NCBI GenBank assembly: GCA_008682415.1
Contig: VANK01000001.1
Span: 62,001-126,000, forward strand
Direction of reading: 5' to 3'
Origin: Acidobacteria bacterium AB60
GTDB taxonomy: Bacteria > Acidobacteriota > Terriglobia > Terriglobales > Acidobacteriaceae
Length of the DNA: 64,000 nucleotides
In this document: positions 24,810 to 34,472 of the stretch, piece by piece
Numbering within the stretch: position 1 is the first letter of the stretch
How the letters are laid out: the number at the start of each line of letters is the position of its first letter
Position numbers and translations under genes: made by a program
The notes under the pieces: model-generated
Database searches by the model: none
Seen by the model: only the letters and a program-made list of their open reading frames with translations
What the model was told of the DNA's origin: nothing

Positions 24810-25787
24810 TCAGCTGCTGCGGCGTTGAATGGCCAGGACGGTCAGATCGTCGAAGAGGGAGCCTCCCTCGATGAAGGACTTCAGATCTTCGAGGCAAGCG
24901 GCGATCAGTTGCGGAGGCTGGCTGCTGCGCTGCTGGTGGACGAAGCGGCTGATGCGTTCGACCCCATACTCCTCGCCGGCGCTGCTGGCCTCGGAGAGAC
25001 CATCGGTGTAGAGGAAGAGGGTGTCGCCCGGCTGGAGCCCGAGGCGGGTGGCAGGGAACTCGCCTTCGGCAAACATGCCGATGGGCAGGCCCATGGAGTC
25101 CACTGGAACGGCGCCGCTGCCGGTGGCCACGATGGCGGGGCAATGGCCGGCGTTGTAGATCTCGATCTCGCCCGCGTCTCCGGCGATGCCGCACACGAGA
25201 GTGGCGTACTGGCCGGCCATGGCGCTTTCGCAGAGGACGCGGTTGGCCTGGGCCACGATCTGGGCGAGAGGCAGGCGCAGGCCGGTGAGGCTGCGGAAGA
25301 GCGCGTGGAGCTGGGCCATCAACATGGAGGCGGCTACGCCCTTGCCGGAGACGTCGCCCAGGACGAAGAAGAGCTGCCCGTCGTAGGGAATCAGGTCGCA
25401 GTAGTCGCCGCTCACCGGGCCATGCGGAGCGTAGTGATAGCAGGTCTCCCAATCGCCGGTGCGCAGATTGGCCTGGGGCAGGAGATTGCGCTGCACGTCG
25501 GCGGCGAGATCGAGGTCGCGTTGCAGGGCGGTGCGCTGGGGCGGCGTGAGGTGATCGAGGCAGTAGCGGCAGAGGGGATTGGCGATCAGGCGATCCTGCT
25601 CGATGGTGTCGTGGCACTCCTCGCAGAAGCCGTAGGTGCCATCGTCCATGCGCTGCAGCGCGGAGTCGACCTCGCGCAGAAGGGTTGAAAGCTTGCCGTT
25701 CTGGGGAGCCAGCCCGAGGGCCTGCTGGAGGCGTTCTTTTCTCTTCTCGAGCTGACTCTGCAGGAAGGAGATTTCCAGGGTGGCCAC
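24810..25787 (-). CDS. PP2C/SpoIIE-type phosphatase fused to a DksA/TraR zinc finger
   Basis: A 325-residue protein with two parts. Residues about 1-80 form a coiled coil plus a DksA/TraR-type finger (GTYGFCEECHDTIEQDRL). The ligands align as C55-x2-C58-x17-C76-x2-H79, so the fourth ligand is His rather than Cys, and an extra C73 is present. Residues about 95-325 are an RsbU/SpoIIE serine phosphatase domain with GDYCDL, GDVSGKG, LYTDGLSE and FDDLTVLA supplying the metal-binding aspartates. RsbU-type phosphatases act in partner-switching control of sigma factors. The finger could dock to RNA polymerase or sense redox state, but this is inference. No anti-sigma factor or antagonist gene is adjacent. 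Confidence 0.88.
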   Translation of the reverse strand: MATLEISFLQSQLEKRKERLQQALGLAPQNGKLSTLLREVDSALQRMDDGTYGFCEECHDTIEQDRLIANPLCRYCLDHLTPPQRTALQRDLDLAADVQRNLLPQANLRTGDWETCYHYAPHGPVSGDYCDLIPYDGQLFFVLGDVSGKGVAASMLMAQLHALFRSLTGLRLPLAQIVAQANRVLCESAMAGQYATLVCGIAGDAGEIEIYNAGHCPAIVATGSGAVPVDSMGLPIGMFAEGEFPATRLGLQPGDTLFLYTDGLSEASSAGEEYGVERISRFVHQQRSSQPPQLIAACLEDLKSFIEGGSLFDDLTVLAIQRRSS

Positions 25788-25850
25788 AAGCTTATCCTCG
25801 CTTTGCCATTCTAGATGCGGGAGAGGCGGGGAAGCTTCGATTTTTGAGGG

Positions 25851-26477
25851 TCATGGGCGGGTGAGCAAGGAGCGGACCAGCGTGTCGGCCAGCCATGCCT
25901 GGTACCGCTGCGAACTCCAGCCGCGCTCGCGCACGAGCATGCGGTAAAGGTCGCCGCCGGTGAGGGTCCAGAGGATATCGCGGGCCTGCCGGGAGGTGAG
26001 TTCGGGCAGGATCCTTCCGGCTTCGCGCAGCGAGTCGATCATGGACTTCTGCCGTTCATAGCGCAGGCACTCGCGTTCTTCTTCCAATTGGGCGAGTTCG
26101 GGGGCAACCACGCCCGCGCCCCGCAGCAGCTCGAACGTGGCTGACTGCGCATCATGGATCTTGCGGGCGATGCCGGCCGCCTTGCGCAGGCGCCGTTCGG
26201 GATCGGGCTCGCTCATGGCGTCGCGAACGATGTCGTCGTAGTCGGGCCCGAAGGTGGTTTGATTGAGCAGCTCGCGGAGGATGCCGGTCTTGGACCCGAA
26301 GACGGCGTAGACGGTCTGGGTGGATACGCCGGCGCGTTGCGCAACCGCCTCGATGGTCATTCCGGTGTAGCCATCGCTTTCCAGCAGGCGGCGGGCGCCC
26401 TCGACGATGCGGCGGCGCGTCTCGGCGGCCTGGCGTTCGCGGAGCGGAGAGCGGTATTCCTGTCTGGTCTTTTTCAT
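25851..26477 (-). CDS. TetR-family transcriptional repressor
   Basis: A 208-residue regulator from ATG 26477 (a longer frame begins at 26498). The N-terminal helix-turn-helix is clear: RRRIVEGARRLLESDGYTGM followed by TIEAVAQRAGVSTQTVYAVF. The C-terminal ligand domain is helical and not specific enough to name an inducer. It is divergent from the monooxygenase-like gene at 26551, and a 26-bp palindrome (26504-26529) lies in the 73-base gap, so it very likely represses both itself and the rightward pair of genes. Confidence 0.92.
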   Translation of the reverse strand: MKKTRQEYRSPLRERQAAETRRRIVEGARRLLESDGYTGMTIEAVAQRAGVSTQTVYAVFGSKTGILRELLNQTTFGPDYDDIVRDAMSEPDPERRLRKAAGIARKIHDAQSATFELLRGAGVVAPELAQLEEERECLRYERQKSMIDSLREAGRILPELTSRQARDILWTLTGGDLYRMLVRERGWSSQRYQAWLADTLVRSLLTRP

Positions 26478-26503
26478 CGTCTGCAAAAAATATAGCAACC
26501 TTT

Positions 26504-26529
26504 ATTCAGTAGAGTTATCTCTACTGAAT
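26504..26529. promoter_or_regulatory. Perfect palindromic operator for the divergent TetR gene
   Basis: Two perfect 11-bp arms, ATTCAGTAGAG (26504-26514) and CTCTACTGAAT (26519-26529), around TTAT. It is centred between the TetR start (26477) and the rightward start (26551), as TetR operators usually are. Confidence 0.85.
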
Positions 26530-26550
26530 GTACGGAGCGCTTTCAGAGGC

Positions 26551-27012
26551 ATGAATCGGAGAGAGTTCAACATTGCGCTGGCGTGGGCCTGGGGATCGCT
26601 GGCCCTGGGCATCCCGGCAACTGGACAGAGAACAGGAGAAAGGAAGAGGACCATGCAGTCGCCCATGATTGTTGATCTAGAGGCAAACCCGAACCTTCAG
26701 TTCCGGATCGACGCGTTCAAGATTCCGGCGGCGTCACGCGAGGAGTTTGAAGCGGCGATGCGGCGGAATCTCGCCTTTTTGGAGAAGCTGCCCGGCTTTC
26801 TTCACCACATGGTCTTTGAAAAGACCAGCGGCCCGACCGAGTTCAACCTGGTGACGATCGCGGTGTGGGAGAGCGCCGAAGCCATTGCGGCGGCGGGCGA
26901 GAAGGTGCGCGCCTATTACCAGAGCATCGGGTTCGATGTGCAGGCCACGCTGACGCGGCTGGGCATCACGGCATCGCTTGGCTACTACAACGCGCCTGCA
27001 AACCTGCAGTAG
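26551..27012 (+). CDS. Antibiotic-biosynthesis-monooxygenase-like protein
   Basis: A 153-residue protein. The first 26 residues (MNRREFNIALAWAWGSLALG) resemble a Tat or Sec signal with an RR-EF start. The rest (from about 45) is a ferredoxin-like ABM fold: FRIDAFKIPAASREEFEAAM, LEKLPGFLHHMVFEKTSG and FNLVTIAVWESAEAI. ABM-fold proteins oxidise quinone-like or heme-like compounds without cofactors, or act as dimeric sensors. A shorter cytoplasmic form from ATG 26653 is possible. It lies under the TetR palindrome and precedes the NAD(P)-binding gene by 45 bases, forming a probable two-gene unit. Confidence 0.75.
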   Translation: MNRREFNIALAWAWGSLALGIPATGQRTGERKRTMQSPMIVDLEANPNLQFRIDAFKIPAASREEFEAAMRRNLAFLEKLPGFLHHMVFEKTSGPTEFNLVTIAVWESAEAIAAAGEKVRAYYQSIGFDVQATLTRLGITASLGYYNAPANLQ

Positions 27013-27057
27013 CTGCCGGCGGGAGATCAGACTTCTGGCACGGGAGGGAATTTGAAG

Positions 27058-27714
27058 ATGGATACAGCTGCATCGCTGCGTCTATTTGTACTGGGAGCGA
27101 CCGGCCGCACCGGGCAGGAGATCGTGGAAGAGGCGCTGGCGCGCAATCATCGGGTGACGGCGCTGGTGCGGTCTCCGGAGAAGATCGGCGTTCCGCGCGA
27201 GGGCTTGACGGTGGTTCGCGGCAATCCTCTGGATGCGGGCGCGATTGCCTCGGTTCTTGGCGGGCACGATGCCGTGCTGTCGGCGATCGGACCGCCCGGC
27301 GTGGGCCCTTCGACGGTGACCAGCGCCTGCGCGCGTGCCGCCATCACGGGCATGCGGGCGGCGGGTGTGCGGCGGCTGCTGGTGGTGGGCGTTGCCATGC
27401 TGTTTGACGATGGGGGAGCGCTGGCCCGCCTGTTGCGTTCGACACTGCTGCGCAACGTTGCGCAGGATTCGGCGAGGATGGAAGAGATGGTGCAGGCCAG
27501 CGGCCTTGATTGGACGATTGTGCGACCGCCGCGCCTGACGAACGGCGCAGCGCGGGGGCAGTACGGAGTCGCGGATGATCATCTGCCGCCTGGATCGGGA
27601 GGAGGAGCCGCCAAGATCAGCCGCGCCGATGTGGCGCACTTCCTCCTGAGAGAGGCCGAACGCCCGCAACACGTGCGGCGCGTTGCGGGCGTGGCTTACA
27701 CGAGAGGCGCGTAG
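27058..27714 (+). CDS. NAD(P)-binding atypical SDR / NmrA-like protein
   Basis: A 218-residue Rossmann protein from ATG 27058, preceded by GGGAGGG. The N-terminal strand-loop LFVLGATGRTGQEIV carries the GxxGxxG dinucleotide motif, followed by ALVRSPEK and VVRGNPLDAGAIASVLGGHDAVLSAIG. The later VASGLDWTIVRPPRL-like segment (QASGLDWTIVRPPRLTNGAA) is typical of NAD(P)H-binding epimerase-like or flavin-reductase-like members. It lacks the Tyr-x3-Lys pair of classical SDRs, so it may be a redox sensor or quinone/flavin reductase. It is in the TetR-controlled unit with the ABM-like gene. Confidence 0.82.
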   Translation: MDTAASLRLFVLGATGRTGQEIVEEALARNHRVTALVRSPEKIGVPREGLTVVRGNPLDAGAIASVLGGHDAVLSAIGPPGVGPSTVTSACARAAITGMRAAGVRRLLVVGVAMLFDDGGALARLLRSTLLRNVAQDSARMEEMVQASGLDWTIVRPPRLTNGAARGQYGVADDHLPPGSGGGAAKISRADVAHFLLREAERPQHVRRVAGVAYTRGA

Positions 27715-27742
27715 GGCCGGGGGCGGGCCGGATCGTGCAAAA

Positions 27743-27788
27743 AAGGCCAAAGCCCCATGCCGTGGTTCGTGCGCGCGGCGTGGGGCTT
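27743..27788 (-). terminator. Intrinsic terminator of the SYLF gene
   Basis: On the minus strand, the 13-base arm 27788-27776 pairs with 27762-27750 (12 of 13 matches). A TTTGGCCTTTTTTG tract follows. It lies 35 bases past the SYLF stop and also faces the end of the rightward SDR gene. Confidence 0.75.
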
Positions 27789-27822
27789 AGGGCTGCTGTT
27801 GGGTTGTATGTGGAGTGTTGGT

Positions 27823-28524
27823 TTACTTCTCGGCAGTTGCCTGGGCTTTTGCGCCCCGGACAGCCGCCAGGAATGCGTGCGCCGATGCCGGAGGAGGAAC
27901 CTTGCCGGTGAGAACCTCGCGCTCGGTGGTGTCAGCGCCATACACGGCCTTCATGGAGTCCTTGTCTTCGTGGACCGCGGCGCCGTTCAGAGTCAGCCCC
28001 GCGAATACGCCCTTGGCGCGCGAGTAGGTCAGGATTTCGGCGTTCATCTTCCAATCGGTGTCGGCGGAGGCATGACGTCCAACCGGGCCGGCCGCTGCCG
28101 AGGCGTCGGCTCCGATCTTGAACTTGCTGTCGAGCAGGTGTTCCATGCCCTTGTCATTCTGAACGATCATGACCAGGTCGATGCCCTCGACGCCGATCTG
28201 CAGGCCCCAGCTTCCGCCCTCGACGGAGAAGAAGGCCGGTGCGCTCCAGCCATTGGCAGTGCGGCACGTCGCCACGCCGCGGCCGCCCTCGGCGCCGAAC
28301 ACGAAGCCGCCTTTCACCATATGGGGGACAACGGCAACGCACTTGGCGTGATCAAGAACCTCTTCGGGAATGCCTTTATCGCCCGAGGCCATGATGGTGT
28401 GCAGTACGTCCGCAGCCTTGTCGAGGCGATCAGTTGCTGCTTCGCGGGGTGTTGTGTCGCCTGCGGCCCATGCCAGGCTGGCAACGCCCAGCACCGCGGT
28501 CATCACTGTGATTTTCTTTTTCAT
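27823..28524 (-). CDS. Secreted SYLF-domain (Ysc84-like) lipid-binding protein
   Basis: A 233-residue protein from ATG 28524, with an AGGAGAG ribosome-binding site. A signal peptide MKKKITVMTAVLGVASLAWA precedes the SYLF domain: CVAVVPHMVKGGFVFGAEGG, GVATCRTANGWSAPAFFSV, SWGLQIGVEGIDLVMIVQND, and a C-terminal YSRAKGVFAGLTLNGA. The name-giving residues bind phosphoinositides in eukaryotic members; in bacteria the domain is found in exported proteins of unclear role. A T-tailed hairpin ends the gene. Nothing in the neighbourhood specifies its job. Confidence 0.9.
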   Translation of the reverse strand: MKKKITVMTAVLGVASLAWAAGDTTPREAATDRLDKAADVLHTIMASGDKGIPEEVLDHAKCVAVVPHMVKGGFVFGAEGGRGVATCRTANGWSAPAFFSVEGGSWGLQIGVEGIDLVMIVQNDKGMEHLLDSKFKIGADASAAAGPVGRHASADTDWKMNAEILTYSRAKGVFAGLTLNGAAVHEDKDSMKAVYGADTTEREVLTGKVPPPASAHAFLAAVRGAKAQATAEK

Positions 28525-28775
28525 GGACTTTCTCTCCTCGCGTTGGAACAAACGGGAACTTCTGAGTACGGGCAATCGCTACCCGCCAATCTGCCGCAGC
28601 GCAGGCTTTTCGTAGCGCCATAACTGCTATTGAGTTAAATGACATCCGGAGTCCAATGGTTGCCCGGATGGGTAGTTGCCTGAGTGCTTCCGGCTCACGA
28701 AACTTTCGCGGAATCAGGAATTTGGGTAGCTGCGGCGCGTTGTGCAGTATGCTTGCTTTTCATAGGTGAGATTAC

Positions 28776-31097
28776 GTGGAACTCTCTTCTGCAACCGGTC
28801 GCAGGCGGATTTCGGTGCGCGTCTGCGGAGTCGTGCAGGGGGTTGGATTCCGCCCCTTCGTTTACCGGATTGCAAGCGATGGCCGATTGGCGGGACACAT
28901 CGGCAACGACACCGATGGCGTGACGATCGAGGTGGAAGGGAGCAGCGACGAGGTCACGCGATTTCTCACGCGGTTGCGCGAGGAAGCGCCGCCGATGGCG
29001 CGGATCGACTCGATCGAGGTGGGGGAGCTCCCGCCGACGGGCGAAGCGGGGTTTTCGATCGTCGAGAGCCTGGTGCTGGGGCGCGTGAGCACGGGTATCC
29101 CGGCGGACGCGGCAACCTGCGCTGATTGCCGGCGCGAACTGATGGATCCCTACGACAGGCGCTATCGCTATCCTTTTCTGAACTGCACTAACTGTGGCCC
29201 TCGCTTCACCATTACCGGCAGCATTCCCTATGACCGTCCGCAGACTTCGATGGCGGTCTTCCCCATGTGCGCCGCGTGCCAGGCGGAGTACGACGATCCG
29301 CGGAATCGCCGCTTTCATGCGCAGCCCAATGCGTGCGCGCAGTGCGGGCCGCATGTGTGGTTGTGTGACGCCGATGGCCTTGAGATTCCGTCAGACGATC
29401 CGATCACCGCTTGCATCGATCGATTGATGGCGGGCGCGATCGTGGCGATCAAGGGGGTGGGCGGATTTCACCTCGGCGTGGACGCAACGAATGAGCCGGC
29501 GGTGATGCGGCTGCGGGAGAGGAAGCGACGCCAGGGGAAGCCGCTGGCGGTGATGGTGCGCGATCTGGAGGTGGCGCGGGAGCTTTGCGAACTTAGTGAG
29601 GACGAGATGGGCCTGATGCTCTTGCCGGCGAGGCCGATTGTGTTGGCGCGGTCGAAGGACGCCAATGGCATCGCCCCATCGGTCGCGCCGGGGGTTCCGT
29701 GGCTTGGGGTGTTTTTGCCGTACGCGCCGCTGCAGCACCTGTTGTTCGCTGACGACCGCGTGCGCGCCCTGGTGATGACCTCCGCGAACCTGAGTGAAGA
29801 GCCGATCGCGATTGACAATGACGAGGCCCGCGCGCGGCTCGGCGCAATCGCCGATGCATTCCTGATGCACAATCGCGAGATTCTGCAGCGCTGTGACGAT
29901 TCCGTTGTGGCGGTTGTCGATGGAGCGCCGCAGCTTTTGCGAAGGGCACGCGGGTTCGTACCCCTCGCGGTGGAGTTGCCCATCGATGCGCCCCCGCTAC
30001 TGGCAGTCGGCGGCCATCTGAAGAGCGTGTTCACGCTTGCGCGCGGGCGATTTGCCTATCAGAGTCAGCACCTGGGCGATCTTGAATCGCTTTCATCGCT
30101 CGGCTTCTTTGAAGAGTCCCTGGCGCACTTGATGCGCACCTTCGAGATTGAGCCGGAGGCGGTTGCTCACGACATGCATCCCGGTTACATGTCCACGTCA
30201 TGGGCCCGGACGTGGGCGGAAGCGCGGGGCTTGCCGCTGATCGCAGTCCAGCATCATCACGCGCACATCGCCGCGTGCATGGCCGAACATGCGACGGAGG
30301 GGCCGGTGATTGGGCTGTCGCTGGATGGAACCGGCTACGGGACCGACGGGCATATCTGGGGCGGGGAGGTGCTGGTGTGCTCGCTGCGCGAGTTCACGCG
30401 CTTTGCTCATCTTGACTACGTGCCGATGCCGGGCGGCGATGCGGCTGTGCGAGAGCCATGGCGCATGGCATTCGGCCACCTGCACGCTGCCGGGCTGGAT
30501 ACAGGGGCGGGTCCCATGTTGAGCCTGTTGGGCGGGACCGCCCAGGAGACGCGCGTGCTGACCCAGATGATTGAGCGCAAGATTAACGCCCCGCTCACGT
30601 CGAGTCTCGGGCGGCTCTTCGACGCGGCGGCAGCGGTCATTCTGGGCCGGCGCAAAGTGGACTACGAGGCGCAGCCCGCGATCGAGCTGGAAGGGATCGC
30701 CGCAGAGGAACCGGATGACGCGGCTCCGTACCCGATCGCGCTGGAGAGCGGCGAATGGCCACGTGAGCCTGCGCGACTGAACGTGCATGCGCTATGGCGC
30801 CAGATGCTGCAGGAGTTGAAGACCGGCGTGCCTAAAGCGCGGATTGCCGCATCCTTTCACTCCGGCATTGCGCACGGCTTCGCGCAGGCAGCGGGTGCTG
30901 CGCGAGAGGCCACAGGAATCGATACCGTGGTGCTGAGTGGGGGCGTGATGCACAACCGGCGCTTGACCCGGCTGCTGCGCCGGGAGTTGGAGACTCAGGG
31001 GTTCCGGGTGTTGCGGCACCGCAGCGTGAGCCCCGGTGATGGCGGGCTCAGCTATGGGCAGGCGGCGGTGGCCGCGGCGATTCTGCGCGCGCGCTAA
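28776..31097 (+). CDS. hypF: [NiFe] hydrogenase maturation carbamoyltransferase HypF
   Basis: A 773-residue protein with the full HypF layout: acylphosphatase domain (VQGVGFRPFVYRIA, about 11-97), two C-x2-C...C-x2-C zinc fingers (115-190), a YrdC-like domain (about 210-390) and a Kae1-like domain (about 405-770) with the metal-binding HHHAH near 492 and LSGGVMHNRRL. It converts carbamoyl phosphate to carbamoyl-AMP and passes the group to HypE for the CN ligands of the active site. It starts with GTG after AGGTGAG. It is about 10 kb from the hox genes, with no other hyp gene in the window. Its stop overlaps the argA stop on the other strand (CTAA, 31094-31097). Confidence 0.96.
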   Translation: MELSSATGRRRISVRVCGVVQGVGFRPFVYRIASDGRLAGHIGNDTDGVTIEVEGSSDEVTRFLTRLREEAPPMARIDSIEVGELPPTGEAGFSIVESLVLGRVSTGIPADAATCADCRRELMDPYDRRYRYPFLNCTNCGPRFTITGSIPYDRPQTSMAVFPMCAACQAEYDDPRNRRFHAQPNACAQCGPHVWLCDADGLEIPSDDPITACIDRLMAGAIVAIKGVGGFHLGVDATNEPAVMRLRERKRRQGKPLAVMVRDLEVARELCELSEDEMGLMLLPARPIVLARSKDANGIAPSVAPGVPWLGVFLPYAPLQHLLFADDRVRALVMTSANLSEEPIAIDNDEARARLGAIADAFLMHNREILQRCDDSVVAVVDGAPQLLRRARGFVPLAVELPIDAPPLLAVGGHLKSVFTLARGRFAYQSQHLGDLESLSSLGFFEESLAHLMRTFEIEPEAVAHDMHPGYMSTSWARTWAEARGLPLIAVQHHHAHIAACMAEHATEGPVIGLSLDGTGYGTDGHIWGGEVLVCSLREFTRFAHLDYVPMPGGDAAVREPWRMAFGHLHAAGLDTGAGPMLSLLGGTAQETRVLTQMIERKINAPLTSSLGRLFDAAAAVILGRRKVDYEAQPAIELEGIAAEEPDDAAPYPIALESGEWPREPARLNVHALWRQMLQELKTGVPKARIAASFHSGIAHGFAQAAGAAREATGIDTVVLSGGVMHNRRLTRLLRRELETQGFRVLRHRSVSPGDGGLSYGQAAVAAAILRAR

Positions 31098-31612
31098 CCC
31101 AGCTTGACCAGTTGTTCTGCTTCGACGCGCGGGCCCAGGATGGAGATACGGGGAATGCGGCCGCGAACCATGGCTACTTCGTCGCAACGATGAAGACGCG
31201 GGCAGACCTGGCAGTCTTTGAAGATCTTGTCGGGCAGATCGGTCTTGTCTTCGACCGTGCGAAACCCGTACTTGAAGAAGAAGTCGGGGATGCGGGTGAA
31301 CAGACAAACGGATGCGATCCCGTGTTCCTCGGCTTCGTCAATCAAGGCGTTCAGAATGCGCCCGCCCGCGCCCTGGCCCTTGGCCTCAGGCTTCACCACA
31401 ATCGAACGGACCTCAGAGAGGTGCGGCCCATACAGGTGTAGAGCGCCGCAGCCGAGAAACACGCCCGCGTCTGACTCGGCGACGGTGAAGTCGCGAATGT
31501 TCTCGCAGATCTCCGCGAAGGGGCGCTTGAGGAGGGTGCCGTCGCCGGAGAGGGAGTTCACCAGGTCGTAGACATTGGAGGCGTCCTGGAGCCGCGCCTT
31601 ACGCACCTGCAT
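31094..31612 (-). CDS. argA: Short-form N-acetylglutamate synthase (GNAT)
   Basis: A 172-residue GNAT acetyltransferase making N-acetylglutamate, the first step of arginine synthesis. The acetyl-CoA loop region is IVVKPEAKGQGAGGRILNAL. The Cys-rich stretch DCQVCPRLHRC is typical of the short (S-NAGS) form that lacks the kinase-like domain of long ArgA. ATG 31612 is chosen over GTG 31618. The start lies inside the end of argH (14-base overlap), so the two are coupled; in some marine gammaproteobacteria the same two activities are fused as ArgH(A). It is the last gene of the arg operon. Confidence 0.87.
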   Translation of the reverse strand: MQVRKARLQDASNVYDLVNSLSGDGTLLKRPFAEICENIRDFTVAESDAGVFLGCGALHLYGPHLSEVRSIVVKPEAKGQGAGGRILNALIDEAEEHGIASVCLFTRIPDFFFKYGFRTVEDKTDLPDKIFKDCQVCPRLHRCDEVAMVRGRIPRISILGPRVEAEQLVKLG

Positions 31613-33041
31613 GGACACTCTCCCGGGCGGGCGCGGTCAGTGCGGCGACGCGCGCCGCGGCTTCGGCCAGTGCCTGGCGGACGCGGTTGCGGGCAGTCCC
31701 GCCGATCACGTCATGACAGTCGAGTGTTGCGCGCAGCGTCACGGCGTCGAAGAAGTCCGGCCCAAACTCGGGACCGAACTGGTGCAGTTCTTCCAGGGAG
31801 AGCTCGCCGAGTTCGACGCCCTTCTCTAAGGCGTAGCGCACGGCATTGCCGATCTTCTCATGCGCTTTGCGGAAGGGAACTCCTTTGTGAACGAGATAGG
31901 TGGCCGCGGCCATGGCGTTCAGGTAACCGGACTCGGCGGCGGCTTGCATCCGCTGGAAGTTGAACTGGAGCGCACCGGTGAAGCGCGCGACGAGGTTCAA
32001 CATCTGCGGAACGAACTCCACCGCAAACGCCGGTTCCTGAGTTTCCTGCATGTCTTTATTGTAGGCGAGGGGAAGGCCCTTGAGCTGGAGTGTGACGGCC
32101 TCGGCGGCGCCGTGGATGCGGCCTACCTTGGCGCGCAGTAGCTCGGTGAGGTCCGGGTTCTTCTTCTGCGGCATGGCGCTGGAGCCGGTGGAGAAGGCCT
32201 CGGGGAGATGAACGAAACCGAACTCCGCGGTGGCGAAGAGCGTGATCTCTTCTGCGAAGCGGCTGGCGTGCAGACCGACGAAGCTGAGGGCCTGCAGATA
32301 TTCGAGGACGAAGTCGCGGTCGCTGGTAGCGTCCATCGAATTCGCGGTGGGTGCGGTAAAGCCGAGCTCACGCGCCGCGATGGTGCGATCGAGAGCGAGG
32401 GTTGCCCCGGCGACGGCTCCGGAGCCGAGGGGGCAATAGTTCAGGCGGGCGGCACAGTCGCGCAGGCGGGAGATGTCGCGCAGCAGCATCTCGGCATACG
32501 CGAGCAACCAATGCGCTACGAGGACCGGCTCGGCGCGCTGCAGGTGCGTATAGCTGGGCATGACGGCATCGCCGGCTGCCTGGGCTTGCGCCACGAGCGC
32601 CGCGGCCCAGGCGGCGAGGCCCTGGATGGTGGACTCGATCTGCGCGCGCACATAGAGGCGCAGGTCGGTTGCGATCTGCTCGTTGCGGCTGCGGCCAGTG
32701 TGCAGCTTGAGGCCCAACGACCCGACGCGTTCCACCAGCGACAGCTCGACGAAGTGATGAATGTCTTCGGCGACGGGGTGCTCGCGGACGGTGGCCTTGC
32801 CATTGGCAGAGGCGTGATCGGCGGCGATGGCGTCGAGCGCCGCGCGGATCTGGGCGGTCTCGCTTTGCGTGATAATGCCCGCTGCGTGGAGAGCCGATGC
32901 ATGTGCTTTGCTGGCAGCGACTTCCTGCGGGAGCAGCCGCCAGTCAAAGACGATGGAGCGCTGCCACTGCTCGAACTCAGTGTCGAGCGGCTCGCGGAAG
33001 CGGCCCGACCACATCTTTCCGGATTGTTGTTCGTTCGACAT
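31599..33041 (-). CDS. argH: Argininosuccinate lyase
   Basis: A 480-residue enzyme that splits argininosuccinate into arginine and fumarate, the last step of the pathway. The fumarase/aspartase signature GSSAMPQKKNPD is present, as are LHTGRSRNEQIATDLRL and the TAYL-type helix with HLQRAEPV (active-site His). Length is normal. It follows argG by about 40 bases and overlaps argA by 14 bases. No anomaly was seen. Confidence 0.97.
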   Translation of the reverse strand: MSNEQQSGKMWSGRFREPLDTEFEQWQRSIVFDWRLLPQEVAASKAHASALHAAGIITQSETAQIRAALDAIAADHASANGKATVREHPVAEDIHHFVELSLVERVGSLGLKLHTGRSRNEQIATDLRLYVRAQIESTIQGLAAWAAALVAQAQAAGDAVMPSYTHLQRAEPVLVAHWLLAYAEMLLRDISRLRDCAARLNYCPLGSGAVAGATLALDRTIAARELGFTAPTANSMDATSDRDFVLEYLQALSFVGLHASRFAEEITLFATAEFGFVHLPEAFSTGSSAMPQKKNPDLTELLRAKVGRIHGAAEAVTLQLKGLPLAYNKDMQETQEPAFAVEFVPQMLNLVARFTGALQFNFQRMQAAAESGYLNAMAAATYLVHKGVPFRKAHEKIGNAVRYALEKGVELGELSLEELHQFGPEFGPDFFDAVTLRATLDCHDVIGGTARNRVRQALAEAAARVAALTAPARESVHAGA

Positions 33042-33081
33042 CTACTTGATCTTCTGTCTCTTTAGATTTTTGCAGGCCAGC

Positions 33082-34434
<1,353 letters not shown>

Positions 34435-34472
34435 TCAATGACCTTTCCATGCTGGGAGCCGGAGACCGGCAA

